Notes: generated from the letters alone by a model not told the origin. Shown: positions 26,949 through 38,268, counted from the stretch's first letter. The stretch is DNA of 64,000 bases from Pseudomonas sp. SST3 (GCF_003325755.1 NZ_QORI02000006.1:124057-188056), one strand, 5' to 3'. Made by a program: numbers and translations.

Positions 26949-28816
26949 CACGAAACTTATGTCCGACGATCCTGCATGCCGGCGCGCTGGCTCTCCTTTG
27001 TCTCGCAGGAGTGGCCCAAGCGGCACCTCGACACGCTTTGACCCTGTATGACGAGAAGCCCAAGTATCCGGCGGATTTTTCCCAATTCGACTACGTCAAC
27101 CCGGACGCACCGAAGGGCGGAACGCTTCGGCAGGCTGGCTTCGGCAGTTTCGATTCACTCAACCCTTTCATCAACAAAGGCGTAGCCGCGGACAATATCG
27201 GTCTCGTCTACGACACGCTGACAACCAACAGCCTGGATGAGCCCTTTACCGTCTACGGCCTGCTGGCAGAAAAGATCGAAAAAGGTCCCAACAATGAATG
27301 GGTACGTTTTCATCTGCGCCCCGAAGCACGCTTCCATGATGGCGAGCCGGTTGAGGCCGAGGATGTCGTGTTCACCTTCGAGACTCTGATCAGTAAGGGG
27401 GCGCCGCATTACCGAGGCTACTATGCTGACGTCGAAAAAGCCGTCATCGAGGGGCCGCGTCGCGTCCGCTTCGATTTCAAGCATGCGGGAAACCGGGAGC
27501 TCCCCTTGATTCTCGGACAGCTGCCCGTCCTGCCGAAGCATTGGTGGGACGAAAGGGATTTCACCTCCGGCAGCATGGAGCCACCGCTAGGCAGCGGCCC
27601 CTATCGAATAGAGCGTGTAGAGGCTGGCCGCTCGGTGCGCTATACCCGCGTCGACGATTACTGGGGCAAGGATCTGGCGGTCAATCGTGGGTTTTATAAC
27701 TTCGATCACGTGCAGTTCGATTACTACCGCGACAACACAGTTGCGCTGCAAGCCTTCAAAGCGGGACATTTCGATTATTGGCTGGAAACCAGTGCGAAGA
27801 ACTGGGCCACTGCCTACGATACCGAGGCGGTCAGAGACGGGCGGATCGTCAAGGAGGAGATCGCCAACCATAATCCGCAAGGCATGCAAGGCTTCATCTT
27901 CAACACCCGCAGGCAAAAGCTACAGGACGTCAGGGTTCGGGAAGCCCTGGCGCTGCTTTTCGACTTCGAGTGGACTAACCGCCAGCTATTCAACGGCGCC
28001 TACACCCGAACCACCAGCTATTTCGATAATTCGGAGCTCGGCTCCTCAGGACTGCCGAGCAAAGAAGAACTGAGCATTCTCGAACCCCTGCGAGGCCAGA
28101 TACCCGACGAGGTGTTCGAAAAGCCATTTGAGCTGCCTCAAACCAACGCCGACGGCATGATCCGCGAGCAGCAGCGTCGTGCCTATGAGCTGCTCACTGC
28201 AGCGGGTTGGAAAATCGAGAACGACCGCATGGTCGATGCCGACGGCAAGCCGGTCAAGCTGGAGTTTCTGCTGGTTCAGGCGGATTTCGAACGGGTGCTA
28301 CTGCCCTACAAACGCAATCTTGCGGGCTTAGGCATCGATTTGGAAATCCGCCGGGTCGACGTTTCCCAATACATCAACCGGCTTCGCTCACGCGACTACG
28401 ACATGATCGTCAGCGGTTTCGGCCAGTCCAGCTCTCCGGGCAATGAGCAGCGCGAATACTGGCACTCGGCGAGCGCGGATAATCCCGGAAGCCGAAACTT
28501 CATCGGGCTGAAGGATCCAGCGATCGACACGCTGGTTGAAAAGCTGATTGCCGCTGACTCACGCGAAGAGCTGATCACCCGCACGCGCGCGCTGGATCGC
28601 GTGCTGCTTTGGGGTCATTACGTGATCCCGAACTGGCATATCAAGACCTGGCGCGTCGCTTACTGGAATCACCTGGCGCACCCTGAAACCTCGCCCCTAT
28701 ACGATATCGGCCTGATGACCTGGTGGCATCAGCCCGACGTGGATACACCTGATCCCGAACCAATCGGCGATGACCCAACCGTTGAATCGGACAACACCCG
28801 AGCAGCGGAGCGATAG
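26945..28816 (+). CDS. nppA2: Peptide ABC transporter substrate-binding protein, second of two
   Basis: 623 residues, signal peptide ending at VAQAAPRH. It is plainly a paralog of the preceding gene: both share the [44 protein letters not shown] and [10 protein letters not shown] segments in order, so the pair arose by duplication. The acidic C-terminal tail ([18 protein letters not shown]) is not in the first copy. Overlaps the first copy by four bases and precedes the permease genes directly. Confidence 0.88.
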   Translation: MTRNLCPTILHAGALALLCLAGVAQAAPRHALTLYDEKPKYPADFSQFDYVNPDAPKGGTLRQAGFGSFDSLNPFINKGVAADNIGLVYDTLTTNSLDEPFTVYGLLAEKIEKGPNNEWVRFHLRPEARFHDGEPVEAEDVVFTFETLISKGAPHYRGYYADVEKAVIEGPRRVRFDFKHAGNRELPLILGQLPVLPKHWWDERDFTSGSMEPPLGSGPYRIERVEAGRSVRYTRVDDYWGKDLAVNRGFYNFDHVQFDYYRDNTVALQAFKAGHFDYWLETSAKNWATAYDTEAVRDGRIVKEEIANHNPQGMQGFIFNTRRQKLQDVRVREALALLFDFEWTNRQLFNGAYTRTTSYFDNSELGSSGLPSKEELSILEPLRGQIPDEVFEKPFELPQTNADGMIREQQRRAYELLTAAGWKIENDRMVDADGKPVKLEFLLVQADFERVLLPYKRNLAGLGIDLEIRRVDVSQYINRLRSRDYDMIVSGFGQSSSPGNEQREYWHSASADNPGSRNFIGLKDPAIDTLVEKLIAADSREELITRTRALDRVLLWGHYVIPNWHIKTWRVAYWNHLAHPETSPLYDIGLMTWWHQPDVDTPDPEPIGDDPTVESDNTRAAER

Positions 28817-28818
28817 GC

Positions 28819-29892
28819 ATGCTCGCGTATATCGTCCGACGGCTACTGCTGATCATTCCGACCCTGTTCGGCATTCTGCTGATCAACTTCATCATTATCC
28901 AGGCTGCGCCCGGTGGCCCTGTCGAGCAGGCGATCGCCAAGCTTGAGGGCTTCGAAGGTGCCACAAGCCGCATCGCCGGGGGCGGCTCAGAGGTCGCCAC
29001 CGGCAGCAACAGCTACCGGGGCGCACAAGGCCTGGATCCGGACCTGATCGCCGAGATCGAGCGTCTGTATGGATTCGACAAACCGGCACCGGAACGCTTC
29101 TGGATCATGCTCAGCAACTATCTGCGCCTGGATTTCGGCGAAAGCTTTTTTCGCGACGCGACAGTGACCGAGCTGATCATCGAGAAGATGCCGGTGTCGA
29201 TCTCGCTGGGATTGTGGAGCACCCTGATCATGTATCTGGCGTCGATACCGCTGGGCATCGCCAAGGCGACCCGTCATGGCAGCCCGTTCGACGTCTGGAC
29301 CAGCTCGGCGATTATCGTCGGCTACGCAATTCCGGCATTCCTGTTCGCCATCCTGCTGATCGTGTTGTTCGCCGGCGGCAGCTACTGGAACTGGTTCCCG
29401 CTGAGGGGACTGACCTCAGGCAACTTCGACGAGCTGACACTTACCGGCAAGATCATCGACTATTTTTGGCATTTGGCGCTGCCGGTCACAGCGCTAGTCA
29501 TCGGCAACTTCGCGACGCTGACCCTGCTGACGAAAAACAGCTTTCTCGACGAGATCAACAAGCAGTACGTGATCACGGCACGGGCCAAGGGTTTGAGCAA
29601 GAATCGCGTGCTCTACGGTCATGTCTTTCGCAACGCCATGTTGATCATCATTGCCGGTTTCCCCTCGGCATTCATCGGCATGTTCTTTACCGGCTCGCTG
29701 TTGATCGAAGTGATCTTCTCGCTCGACGGCCTTGGCTTGCTCAGCTTCGAAGCCGCCATCAATCGCGACTATCCGGTCGTCTTCGGTACGCTGTTTCTTT
29801 TCACTCTGCTCGGGCTGGTGGTCAAGCTGATCGGCGACCTTACCTATACCCTCGTCGACCCCCGAATCGACTTTGAAAGCAGGGAGGCCTGA
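28819..29892 (+). CDS. nppB: Peptide ABC transporter permease, YejB type
   Basis: 357 residues of the DppB-like permease family with about six transmembrane helices. It has a large periplasmic insertion after helix 1 and the EAA loop ([20 protein letters not shown]) that contacts the ATPase. Matches E. coli YejB in the microcin C/peptide importer. It starts two bases after the nppA2 stop, with GAGCGATAGGC upstream. Confidence 0.92.
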   Translation: MLAYIVRRLLLIIPTLFGILLINFIIIQAAPGGPVEQAIAKLEGFEGATSRIAGGGSEVATGSNSYRGAQGLDPDLIAEIERLYGFDKPAPERFWIMLSNYLRLDFGESFFRDATVTELIIEKMPVSISLGLWSTLIMYLASIPLGIAKATRHGSPFDVWTSSAIIVGYAIPAFLFAILLIVLFAGGSYWNWFPLRGLTSGNFDELTLTGKIIDYFWHLALPVTALVIGNFATLTLLTKNSFLDEINKQYVITARAKGLSKNRVLYGHVFRNAMLIIIAGFPSAFIGMFFTGSLLIEVIFSLDGLGLLSFEAAINRDYPVVFGTLFLFTLLGLVVKLIGDLTYTLVDPRIDFESREA

Positions 29893-29893
29893 C

Positions 29894-30913
29894 ATGACGC
29901 TGTCGCCGCTGAATCAGCGTCGCTTCGCCCTGTTCAAAGCGCACAAGCGTGGCTGGTGGTCGCTATGGCTGTTTCTCACACTGTTCATCCTGAGCCTGGG
30001 TGCCGAACTGATAGCCAATGACAAACCAATCGTGGTGCGTTTCGATGGTGGTTGGTACTTCCCCGTATTCAAGCGCTATCCCGAGACAGTGTTCGGCGGC
30101 GAGTTTCCATTGCAGGCCGACTACAAGGGCCCCTACATCCAGGAGCTGATCGAGAAGAAGGATGGTTGGATGGTCTGGCCACCGATCCCGTTTCACCACT
30201 CCAGTATCAACTATGACCTGCAGGTCCCGGCGCCCGCCCCGCCATCCTGGGCTAACTGGCTGGGCACCGACGACCAGGGGCGCGACGTACTCGCCAGAGT
30301 CATCTACGGATTTCGCATATCGGTGTTGTTTGCGCTGACGCTGACCCTCATCAGCTCAGTGATAGGCGTGATCGCCGGCGCGTTGCAAGGTTTCTACGGG
30401 GGCTGGGTCGATCTTGTTGGCCAACGGGTACTGGAGATCTGGTCCGGATTGCCGGTGCTCTACCTGCTGATCATCCTTGCGAGCTTTGTGCAGCCTAATT
30501 TCTGGTGGCTGCTCGGCATCATGCTGCTGTTCTCATGGATGAGTCTGGTTGATGTCGTCCGCGCCGAGTTTCTGCGGGGCCGCAACCTCGAGTATGTGCG
30601 CGCGGCGCGTGCATTGGGCATGCGCAATGGGGCCATCATGTTCCGCCACATCCTGCCCAATGCGATGGTTTCGACCATGACTTTCATGCCATTCATCCTA
30701 ACCGGCGCGATCGGCACGCTAACCGCTTTGGATTTCCTTGGCTTCGGCTTGCCACCTGGCGCGCCATCACTTGGAGAACTGGTGGCACAAGGCAAAGCCA
30801 ACCTGCAGGCTCCGTGGCTGGGCATCAGCGCCTTCATGGTTCTTGCCATCATGCTGACCCTGCTGGTGTTTATCGGCGAGGCTGCTCGCGACGCCTTCGA
30901 CCCAAGGAAATAG
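29894..30913 (+). CDS. nppC: Peptide ABC transporter permease, YejE type
   Basis: 339 residues from ATG 29894 (GGGAGG seven bases upstream, overlapping the end of nppB). DppC-like permease; after the first helix lies the long periplasmic loop characteristic of YejE, then WLGTDDQGRDVLARVIYG and the EAA loop VRAARALGMRNGAIMFRHIL. Works as a heterodimer with the preceding permease. Confidence 0.92.
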   Translation: MTLSPLNQRRFALFKAHKRGWWSLWLFLTLFILSLGAELIANDKPIVVRFDGGWYFPVFKRYPETVFGGEFPLQADYKGPYIQELIEKKDGWMVWPPIPFHHSSINYDLQVPAPAPPSWANWLGTDDQGRDVLARVIYGFRISVLFALTLTLISSVIGVIAGALQGFYGGWVDLVGQRVLEIWSGLPVLYLLIILASFVQPNFWWLLGIMLLFSWMSLVDVVRAEFLRGRNLEYVRAARALGMRNGAIMFRHILPNAMVSTMTFMPFILTGAIGTLTALDFLGFGLPPGAPSLGELVAQGKANLQAPWLGISAFMVLAIMLTLLVFIGEAARDAFDPRK

Positions 30914-30914
30914 C

Positions 30915-32561
30915 ATGGCTGAAAATTTGATAGAGGTCCGCGATCTGGCCGTCGAGTTCGTCAGCGGAAATCAGACGCAGCGAGTCGTCGAAGGCGTGAG
31001 TTTCGATATTCGCAAGGGCGAAACCCTGGCGCTTGTGGGTGAAAGCGGTTCTGGCAAGTCTGTCACGGCTCACTCGATCCTGCGTCTGCTGCCCTACCCG
31101 CTCGCGCAGCATCCGGCAGGCGTCATTCGCTACGCTGGGGAAGATTTGCTCAAGGCAAGCGAGAAACGCATGCGGGGCATACGTGGCGACCGTATCGCCA
31201 TGGTCTTTCAGGAGCCGATGACATCGCTCAACCCGTTGCACACCATTGGGAAGCAGATCAACGAAGTGCTGCAGATTCACAAAGGGCTAAACAGCAAGGC
31301 GGCTACGACACGCACCCTCGAACTCCTCGAGCTCGTCGGGATACCCGAGCCCGCCAAGCGAATCCGTGCCTATCCCCATGAGCTGTCGGGGGGGCAGCGC
31401 CAACGCGTGGTGATCGCGATGGCGCTAGCAAACGAGCCCGAGCTCCTCATTGCCGACGAACCAACCACGGCGCTCGACGTAACGGTGCAGCTGAAAATAC
31501 TGGAGCTGCTCAAGGAACTGCAGGCGCGCCTGGGCATGGCCCTGTTGCTGATCAGCCATGATCTCAACCTGGTCCGCCGAATCGCGCATCATGTATGTGT
31601 CATGCAGAGCGGACGCGTCGTCGAACAAGCACCTTGCGAGGAATTGTTCAGATTGCCGCAGCATCCCTACACCCGGGAGCTGCTCGCGGCCGAGCCTAGC
31701 GGCGGCCCGGTAGAGGTTGAGACCTCTACGCCGCCGTTGCTGGAAGTGAATGATTTGCGGGTCTGGTTCCCTATCAAGAAAGGGCTGTTCAGACACACCG
31801 TCGACCACATCAAAGCGGTTGATGGCGTCACGTTCAGCCTGCCAAAGGGCCAGACCCTGGGTATTGTCGGCGAAAGCGGTTCGGGAAAATCCACTCTGGG
31901 GCTCGCGATTCTGCGGTTGCTATCGAGCGATGGCGAAATCCGGTTCAGGGATCAGGCACTGGAGAAGATGTCGCAACGGGCGGTGCGTCCGCTACGGCGC
32001 CAGATGCAGGTGGTGTTCCAGGATCCTTTCGGCAGTCTTAGCCCTCGCATGTCGGTCGGCCAGATCGTAGGAGAAGGACTCAGCATTCATGGAATGGGGT
32101 CGGCCGCCGAACAAGCGCAGGCGATTATCGATGCGTTGGTCGAGGTTGGACTCGACCCGGAAAGCCGCCATCGCTACCCCCACGAGTTTTCCGGCGGGCA
32201 GCGGCAGCGGATTGCCATAGCCAGGGCTCTGGTGCTCAAGCCTGATCTGATCTTGCTTGATGAACCGACCTCGGCACTTGATCGAACCGTGCAGCGGCAG
32301 GTGGTGGAGCTACTACGCTCGCTACAGGCCAAGTACAACCTGACCTATCTGTTCATCAGCCACGATCTGGCGGTGGTACGGGCGCTGAGCCACCAGATGA
32401 TGGTGGTCAAGCAGGGCAAGGTCGTTGAACAGGGAATGGCCGAGGCTATCTTCGCCGCTCCCCAACATCCTTATACACAGCAGTTGCTGGAATCCGCCTT
32501 TATGGTCCCAGCCACTGAACAACCAGAAGAGGGACAAGCACATGGGTTTTCTTACCGGTAA
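30915..32561 (+). CDS. nppD: Peptide ABC transporter ATP-binding protein, fused double ATPase (YejF type)
   Basis: 548 residues containing two complete ABC ATPase domains. Each has a Walker A (GESGSGKS), a Q-loop, a signature (LSGGQRQR in the first, FSGGQRQR in the second) and Walker B ([16 protein letters not shown]). The oligopeptide-transporter C-terminal extension follows each. One gene therefore supplies both motor halves. It begins one base after nppC's stop. Its last 20 bases contain the start of fabI, so the transporter and enoyl reductase genes are physically overlapped. Confidence 0.94.
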   Translation: MAENLIEVRDLAVEFVSGNQTQRVVEGVSFDIRKGETLALVGESGSGKSVTAHSILRLLPYPLAQHPAGVIRYAGEDLLKASEKRMRGIRGDRIAMVFQEPMTSLNPLHTIGKQINEVLQIHKGLNSKAATTRTLELLELVGIPEPAKRIRAYPHELSGGQRQRVVIAMALANEPELLIADEPTTALDVTVQLKILELLKELQARLGMALLLISHDLNLVRRIAHHVCVMQSGRVVEQAPCEELFRLPQHPYTRELLAAEPSGGPVEVETSTPPLLEVNDLRVWFPIKKGLFRHTVDHIKAVDGVTFSLPKGQTLGIVGESGSGKSTLGLAILRLLSSDGEIRFRDQALEKMSQRAVRPLRRQMQVVFQDPFGSLSPRMSVGQIVGEGLSIHGMGSAAEQAQAIIDALVEVGLDPESRHRYPHEFSGGQRQRIAIARALVLKPDLILLDEPTSALDRTVQRQVVELLRSLQAKYNLTYLFISHDLAVVRALSHQMMVVKQGKVVEQGMAEAIFAAPQHPYTQQLLESAFMVPATEQPEEGQAHGFSYR

Positions 32562-33336
32562 GCGCGTACTGATCGTCGGCGTCGCCAGCAAACTGTCGAT
32601 CGCCTCCGGCATCGCCGCCGCCATGCACCGCGAAGGCGCCGAACTGGCTTTCACCTATCAGAACGAGAAGCTCAAGGCTCGCGTCGAAGAATTCGCGGCT
32701 AGCTGGGGCTCTGGACCGGAGTTGTGCTTCCCGTGCGACGTTGCCAGCGACGACGAAATCGTTAATGTATTCGAAGCGCTGGGCGCGAAGTGGGACGGCC
32801 TGGACGGTATCGTCCATTCGGTAGGCTTCGCTCCAGGCGATCAGCTTGACGGCGACTTCACCGACGTCACCACGCGCGACGGTTTCCGCATCGCGCACGA
32901 TATTAGCGCCTACAGCCTGGTTGCACTGGCCAAAGCCGGACGTCCGATGATGAAGGGTCGCAACGGCTGCATCCTTACACTCTCGTACTTGGGCGCAGAG
33001 CGCACCATGCCCAACTACAACGTGATGGGCATGGCCAAGGCCAGCCTCGAGGCTGGCGTTCGCTATTTGGCTGGCAGCCTCGGCCCGGAGGGCACTCGCG
33101 TCAACGCAGTGTCTGCGGGCCCAATCCGCACACTGGCGGCCTCTGGGATCAAGAGCTTCCGTAAGATGCTGGCAGCCAACGAAAAGCAGACGCCGCTACG
33201 TCGTAACGTCACTATTGAGGAGGTCGGCAATGCCGGAGCGTTCCTCTGCTCGGATCTGGCATCCGGCATCAGTGGTGAAATCCTCTATGTCGATGGCGGG
33301 TTCAACACCACCGCGATGGGTGCGATCGAAGACTGA
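32542..33336 (+). CDS. fabI: Enoyl-[acyl-carrier-protein] reductase (NADH) FabI
   Basis: 264 residues from ATG 32542, with GAGGGAC upstream and matching the standard N-terminus [17 protein letters not shown]. It catalyses the last step of each fatty-acid elongation cycle and is the triclosan target. Catalytic Y149/Y159/K166 lie in [20 protein letters not shown]. The start lies inside the final codons of nppD (20-base overlap), so it may be translated partly by coupling. A strong terminator follows. Confidence 0.96.
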   Translation: MGFLTGKRVLIVGVASKLSIASGIAAAMHREGAELAFTYQNEKLKARVEEFAASWGSGPELCFPCDVASDDEIVNVFEALGAKWDGLDGIVHSVGFAPGDQLDGDFTDVTTRDGFRIAHDISAYSLVALAKAGRPMMKGRNGCILTLSYLGAERTMPNYNVMGMAKASLEAGVRYLAGSLGPEGTRVNAVSAGPIRTLAASGIKSFRKMLAANEKQTPLRRNVTIEEVGNAGAFLCSDLASGISGEILYVDGGFNTTAMGAIED

Positions 33337-33348
33337 TTCATCATTCAT

Positions 33349-33378
33349 AAAAAACCCGCATCTGCATGCGGGTTTTTT
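33349..33378. terminator. Intrinsic terminator after fabI
   Basis: CCCGCAT-CTGC-ATGCGGG flanked by A-run and a seven-base T-run. It separates fabI from the convergent ppiD and can act both ways. Confidence 0.93.
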
Positions 33379-33400
33379 TGCCTTCAAACTGCTCGAGAGA

Positions 33401-35254
33401 TCAGAAGGTCTCGATCTCCGCGTCGGCATGCAGCATCTGACGATAAGCAGCAAAATCCTGCTGGCCACTGCGCGAGGCCAGGAAGCGGCGGTAGTTTTGT
33501 TTATCCTCCTCCGACAGCTCGGCTTTCGGCTCGTTGACCCCGCTCAAACGAATCAAGACAACATCCCCGCCAGACAGACGGGCACTGCCGTAAGTAGGCT
33601 CATCACTCGCGTCAGGCTTCGGCATCCGGAACACTTGCTGAAGCACTGCCGGTTCAACACCTTCATGGCTACGCGAGGCGGCTTCCACCGGCTGCCATTG
33701 TTCGTCGATTTCACCACCATCGCGCAGCGTAGCGATCAAACGTTCCCCTGTCTCACCGGCCTGCTCCGCTGCCTTGCTGCGCTTCAGCTGAGCAATGATT
33801 TCATCCTTCACTACGTCGAACGGCAACACTTCCGGCTGTAGATGCTCTTTCACACGCAGCGCAACGACAGTGTCGGGATCCAGCTCGATGACACCACTAT
33901 TGGCACCATCGATCAGAACTTCGTCGCTGAACGCCGCCTGGATAACCTGCCTATTGGCCGCAACGCCCTCTCCACCCTCACGCCCAAACGCCTCGGTTGT
34001 CTGCACGGACAAACCAAGCTCTTGTGCCGGCTGTGCAAGATCGGACGATTCGAACGCCGTGTCCTCAAGCTGTTTGCTCGCCTCGACAAAGCGCTGTTCG
34101 ACTTGCTGGGCCTTGAGTTCACGAACCAGCTCCGGCTCGATGCTTTCCAGCGTCGGGACCTCGGGCGACTGCACGCCCAACAGCTTGATCAGATGCCAGC
34201 CAAAATCGGAGCGTACCGGAGCGGACACTTGACCTTCCTCAAGCGCATACAGCGCCTCCTCGAAAGCCGGGTCATAGACGCCAGGACCGGCGAACCCGAG
34301 ATCGCCGCCTTCATTGGCCGAGCCTGGGTCCTCAGAGACTTCCTTTGCCAAAGCTGCGAAATCCTCGCCTGCTGTTAGGCGCTTGGCGATTTCTTCGATT
34401 TTCGCCTTGGCATCGGCATCGCTGACGCCGTCGGCCTCGATCAGAATATGCGCGGCGCGGCGCTGTTCGGCGAGATTGGCGATGCGCTGCTGATAGAGGT
34501 CCTTCACGTCCTTATCCGAAACTTCGACTTGATCGAAGAACGACGCTTTGTTCAGCTCAACGTACTCGAGAACAACCTGCTCCGGCGAGCGATAGCGGTC
34601 AGTGTTCTGCTCGTAATGTTCACGTACCTCTTCGTCACTTACTTCAACCGCAGACGCATTTGCCGGGACGGTGATGGTGGCGAAATCGCGGGTTTGTTGT
34701 TCCAGGCGAGCAAAAGCTTCGATCTGCTCATCCGTGACGAAACCGGAACCGGAAATTCCTGCGCGGAGCTGGCCAATCAGCATTTCCTGCTTCAGCAGCT
34801 CGCGGAACTGGAGCCGCGTGTAGCCCATTTGCTGAATGACCTGATCGAAGCGTGCCGCGTTGAACGCACCATCTACGGCAAATTCGGGCGTCTGCAGAAT
34901 CAGCTGATCAAGCGCTGTTTCGGAAAAGGCGAAGTCGGCGTCACGCGCACCTTGCAGCAACAACGCACGGTCGATAAGGGCACGCAGGGATGACTCTCGT
35001 ACCAGCTTGTCATCGAGCAGTGATGGATCGAAGTCGCCACCTAACTGCTGAGCCAGCTGCCGACGCTGCATGTTCATGGCCTGGTTGAGTTCGTCCAGCG
35101 AGATTTCCTCACCGTTGACCTCGGCGGCATTGCGGCTGTTGCTAGCCGCATTGAAGATGGCATCGAAGCCCGTCAATGCCAGCAGCACAACGATGATGCC
35201 GATGATGGTTTTGGCAATCCAGCCTTGTGAATTGTCCCTGATGTTCTGAAGCAT
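33401..35254 (-). CDS. ppiD: Periplasmic folding chaperone/peptidyl-prolyl isomerase PpiD
   Basis: 617 residues from ATG 35254 (GGGGGA upstream; family start MLQNIRDNSQGWIAK). One N-terminal anchor helix (about 16-34) places the rest in the periplasm. Next come a SurA-like N-terminal region, a parvulin-type PPIase domain (about 265-360, RRAAHILIEADG ... GGDLGFAGPGVYDPAFEEAL) and a C-terminal helical region. It assists folding of newly translocated proteins near SecYEG. It follows hupB, separated by a structured intergenic stretch. Confidence 0.93.
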   Translation of the reverse strand: MLQNIRDNSQGWIAKTIIGIIVVLLALTGFDAIFNAASNSRNAAEVNGEEISLDELNQAMNMQRRQLAQQLGGDFDPSLLDDKLVRESSLRALIDRALLLQGARDADFAFSETALDQLILQTPEFAVDGAFNAARFDQVIQQMGYTRLQFRELLKQEMLIGQLRAGISGSGFVTDEQIEAFARLEQQTRDFATITVPANASAVEVSDEEVREHYEQNTDRYRSPEQVVLEYVELNKASFFDQVEVSDKDVKDLYQQRIANLAEQRRAAHILIEADGVSDADAKAKIEEIAKRLTAGEDFAALAKEVSEDPGSANEGGDLGFAGPGVYDPAFEEALYALEEGQVSAPVRSDFGWHLIKLLGVQSPEVPTLESIEPELVRELKAQQVEQRFVEASKQLEDTAFESSDLAQPAQELGLSVQTTEAFGREGGEGVAANRQVIQAAFSDEVLIDGANSGVIELDPDTVVALRVKEHLQPEVLPFDVVKDEIIAQLKRSKAAEQAGETGERLIATLRDGGEIDEQWQPVEAASRSHEGVEPAVLQQVFRMPKPDASDEPTYGSARLSGGDVVLIRLSGVNEPKAELSEEDKQNYRRFLASRSGQQDFAAYRQMLHADAEIETF

Positions 35255-35318
35255 GCGTCCCCCAGGAGTCAGCTGCGCATAGATCACTACAGCACGGGTG
35301 GAATCCGAATAAAAGAAA

Positions 35319-35340
35319 GGCGCATCCAGGGATGCGCCTT
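35319..35340 (-). terminator. Intrinsic terminator between hupB and ppiD
   Basis: On the minus strand AAGGCGCATCC-CT-GGATGCGCCTT followed by TCTTTTATT. It lies about 125 bases after the hupB stop and 65 bases before the ppiD start. Confidence 0.75.
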
Positions 35341-35353
35341 CTCGGAGCTTTTG

Positions 35354-35449
35354 GAGCGGTTGGGCCTTATCCCCCAAGCCCGAACGCAACAGGCAGTACC
35401 TGTTCGACTAACCGCTCCTAGCCAGGGTCAGTGCTAACTGACAACTGGG
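35354..35449 (-). other. Structured intergenic element after hupB
   Basis: Two nested structures lie between hupB and its terminator. A 9-bp perfect pair, GGAGCGGTT (35354-35362) with AACCGCTCC (35411-35419), encloses two smaller hairpins (AACAGG/CCTGTT at 35389-35405 and GGGC..TT/AAGCCC at 35363-35382), giving a three-way-junction layout of 66 bases. Beside it CCAG-GTCAGT-GCTA-ACTGAC-CTGG (35423-35449) forms another hairpin. It could be a 3'-UTR structure or small RNA; no family is recognised. Confidence 0.5.
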
Positions 35450-35463
35450 CGGATCGAAAACGC

Positions 35464-35736
35464 TTAGTTGACAGCGTCTTTCAGAGCCTTGCCAGCCTTG
35501 AAGCCCGGGATCTTGGCGGCAGCGATGTTGATCGGCTTGCCAGTCTGCGGGTTACGGCCAGTACGAGCGGCGCGCTCCTTGACAGCGAAAGTACCGAAAC
35601 CAACCAGTACCACGGAATCACCAGCCTTCAGAGCGCCAGTGACGGATTCAATCACTGCATCCAGCGCGCGGCCAGCAACAGCTTTCGGGATATCAGCAGA
35701 TGCAGCGATGGCATCGATCAGTTCCGACTTGTTCAC
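35464..35736 (-). CDS. hupB: DNA-binding protein HU-beta
   Basis: 90 residues with the complete HU fold: [16 protein letters not shown] at the start, the beta-arm segment [12 protein letters not shown] with the DNA-intercalating proline, and the C-terminal helix [12 protein letters not shown]. The start codon is GTG at 35736, with AAGGGGA upstream. It is a nucleoid-associated protein that bends DNA. Location lon-hupB-ppiD is the conserved gammaproteobacterial order. Confidence 0.97.
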   Translation of the reverse strand: MNKSELIDAIAASADIPKAVAGRALDAVIESVTGALKAGDSVVLVGFGTFAVKERAARTGRNPQTGKPINIAAAKIPGFKAGKALKDAVN

Positions 35737-35827
35737 TCTAAGTCCCCTTATTTCTGTTGAGTCGTATCTTTAATTTTTTGGGTGTTAAGCAAAGCGGTGC
35801 TGAAATAGCAGCAACACAGAGGGCCGG

Positions 35828-35857
35828 CTTATATCAAGGCCACCGAAAATGTGTCAA
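35828..35857 (-). promoter_or_regulatory. Sigma-70 promoter of hupB
   Basis: On the minus strand, TTGACA (35857-35852), an 18-base spacer, then TATAAG (35833-35828), about 90 bases before the hupB start. The -35 is perfect and the -10 near-perfect, and the region between lon and hupB is AT-rich. It implies a leader of about 85 bases. Confidence 0.8.
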
Positions 35858-35871
35858 CAAAGCCTTTCAGA

Positions 35872-38268
35872 CTAATGCGTGCTGATTCGCTCCTTGGAAT
35901 CAGACTCGCGCTTGTCGTCCTTTGCAACAATATCGGGAGCCGCATCGGGCAAGGGCTCCGGCGCGTATTGCAGCGCAATTTGGAGGACTTCGTCAATCCA
36001 CTTCACCGGTTTAATCTGCAGGTCCTGCTTAATATTCTCAGGAATCTCTTTCAGATCACGCTGATTTTCTTCTGGAATGATAACTGTCTTGATGCCGCCT
36101 CGATGTGCTGCTAACAATTTCTCCTTCAAACCACCAATTGCCAATACTTGGCCACGCAAGGTGATCTCCCCGGTCATGGCGACTTCGGCACGAACCGGAA
36201 TCTGCGTCAGGGCCGAAACAAGCGCCGTGCACATCCCGATTCCCGCGCTCGGACCGTCCTTGGGCGTTGCACCTTCCGGCACATGGATGTGGATGTCCTG
36301 CTTCTCGTGGAAATCTACTGCGATGCCCAGGCTCTTCGCCCGACTGCGTACGACCGTAAGCGCCGCGGTGATCGACTCGCCCATTACATCGCCCAGCGAG
36401 CCGGTCTTGGTCAGGCGCCCCTTGCCAGGTACTACTGCCGCCTCGATGGTTAGCAACTCTCCGCCTACTTGAGTCCACGCCAAACCAGTCACCTGACCAA
36501 CCTGGTCTTGCTGTTCGGCTAGCCCGTAGCGGAACTTGCGCACGCCAAGGAAATGCTCGAGCGAGTCAGCCGTAACGTTCACCTGGAAGCTCTTTTCAGT
36601 TGCGTGCTCCTTGACCACCTTCCGACATACCTTCGCCACTTGGCGCTCCAGACTGCGAACGCCAGCCTCGCGCGTGTAATAACGAATGATGTCGCGAATG
36701 GCCTCCTCGTCGAACAACAGCTCGGTCTTCTTAAGCCCGTTAGCCTGGATCTGCTTCGGCACCAGATAGCGAATCGCGATGTTGATCTTTTCGTCTTCGG
36801 TATATCCCGGCAGACGAATGATTTCCATGCGATCCAGCAGCGGCGCCGGAATATTCATCGAGTTCGCCGTGCAGAGAAACATTACGTCGGATAGGTCGTA
36901 ATCGACTTCGAGGTAATGGTCATTGAAATTATGGTTCTGCTCGGGATCGAGGACTTCGAGCAACGCGGACGCCGGATCCCCGCGCATATCATTGCCCATC
37001 TTGTCGATCTCATCGAGCAGGAACAGCGGGTTGCGGACGCCAACCTTGCTCATCTTCTGGATCAATCGGCCAGGCATCGAGCCGATGTAGGTGCGGCGGT
37101 GACCGCGTATCTCAGCCTCGTCCCGTACCCCACCCAGGGCCATACGCACGAACTTGCGATTGGTCGAACGCGCAATGGATTCAGCTAACGAGGTCTTACC
37201 CACACCCGGCGGGCCTACCAGACACAATACCGGCCCCTTGAGCTTTTTCACGCGCTTCTGAACCGCGAGGTATTCCAGGATCCGATCCTTCACCTCATCG
37301 AGACCGTAATGATCGGCATCGAGCACTTCCTCGGCCTTGGTCAGATCCAGGCGTACCTTGCTTGCCGCTTTCCATGGCACGTTGACCAGCCAGTCGATAT
37401 AGGTCCGTACCACGGTAGCCTCTGCCGACATCGGCGACATCTGCTTGAGCTTGTTCAGTTCTGTTGTCGCCTTGGCATGCGCATCTTTACTTAGGCCGGC
37501 GCTTTCGATGCGCTTCTTCAGGTCATCGATTTCGTTGTGGCCTTCATCGATATCGCCCAGCTCCTTCTGAATGGCCTTCATCTGCTCATTCAGATAGTAC
37601 TCGCGCTGACTGCGCTCCATCTGCTTCTTGACGCGGCCACGGATGCGCTTTTCAACCTGCAGCAAGTCGATCTCGGCATCCAGCAGTGCCAGTACATGTT
37701 CGACGCGAGCGGGCAGGTCGGTGATCTCAAGGATCGCCTGCTTCTGCTCGATCTTGAGCGCCATGTGCGCGGCCATGGTGTCGACCAGGCGCGCCGGCTC
37801 ATCGATGCTTGCCAGCGATGAGAGCACCTCGGAGGGCACCTTTTTGCCGAGCTGCACGTACTGTTCGAACTGGCTCAGCAAGCTACGCGTAAAGACTTCC
37901 GCTTCGCGCTCTTCAATTTCCGACTCATCGATCAGCGATACCTCGGCGCGGCAATGGTCATCCACGTCGAAGAAGCGGTCTATGACGCCACGCTGCTCGC
38001 CTTCGACCAGCACCTTGACGGTACCATCCGGCAACTTGAGCAGCTGTAGCACGGTTGCAACCGTGCCTACACGAAAGAGGCCTTCCTCGGAGGGGTCATC
38101 ATCGGCCGGGTTCTTCTGGGCCAGGAGCAGTATCTGCTTGTCACCGGCCATGGCGGATTCGAGGGCCTCGATGGACTTTTCCCGGCCAACGAACAGCGGA
38201 ATCACCATGTGCGGGTAGACCACTACGTCGCGCAGCGGCAAAAGGGGCAATTCGATGGTTGTCTTCAT
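35872..38268 (-). CDS. lon: ATP-dependent protease Lon
   Basis: 798 residues from ATG 38268, matching the family start [20 protein letters not shown] and the length of P. aeruginosa Lon. Domains in order: N-terminal substrate-recognition domain (1-200), coiled coil, AAA+ ATPase with Walker [10 protein letters not shown] (near 355), and the C-terminal peptidase with the Ser-Lys dyad S674 ([11 protein letters not shown]) and K717 ([10 protein letters not shown]). It removes misfolded and regulatory proteins. The leader (38269-38396) contains CTTGATT with a CCCGTT 12 bases on, a weak sigma-32-like match. Confidence 0.97.
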   Translation of the reverse strand: MKTTIELPLLPLRDVVVYPHMVIPLFVGREKSIEALESAMAGDKQILLLAQKNPADDDPSEEGLFRVGTVATVLQLLKLPDGTVKVLVEGEQRGVIDRFFDVDDHCRAEVSLIDESEIEEREAEVFTRSLLSQFEQYVQLGKKVPSEVLSSLASIDEPARLVDTMAAHMALKIEQKQAILEITDLPARVEHVLALLDAEIDLLQVEKRIRGRVKKQMERSQREYYLNEQMKAIQKELGDIDEGHNEIDDLKKRIESAGLSKDAHAKATTELNKLKQMSPMSAEATVVRTYIDWLVNVPWKAASKVRLDLTKAEEVLDADHYGLDEVKDRILEYLAVQKRVKKLKGPVLCLVGPPGVGKTSLAESIARSTNRKFVRMALGGVRDEAEIRGHRRTYIGSMPGRLIQKMSKVGVRNPLFLLDEIDKMGNDMRGDPASALLEVLDPEQNHNFNDHYLEVDYDLSDVMFLCTANSMNIPAPLLDRMEIIRLPGYTEDEKINIAIRYLVPKQIQANGLKKTELLFDEEAIRDIIRYYTREAGVRSLERQVAKVCRKVVKEHATEKSFQVNVTADSLEHFLGVRKFRYGLAEQQDQVGQVTGLAWTQVGGELLTIEAAVVPGKGRLTKTGSLGDVMGESITAALTVVRSRAKSLGIAVDFHEKQDIHIHVPEGATPKDGPSAGIGMCTALVSALTQIPVRAEVAMTGEITLRGQVLAIGGLKEKLLAAHRGGIKTVIIPEENQRDLKEIPENIKQDLQIKPVKWIDEVLQIALQYAPEPLPDAAPDIVAKDDKRESDSKERISTH

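Noticed and set aside
35354..35419. A tRNA gene, because a GGAGCGG/CCGCTCC 7-bp end pairing and a 66-base length resemble an acceptor stem
   Set aside because: Neither strand has a T-arm with the TTCGANNC loop in the right place or a plausible anticodon arm; kept only as a folded element.
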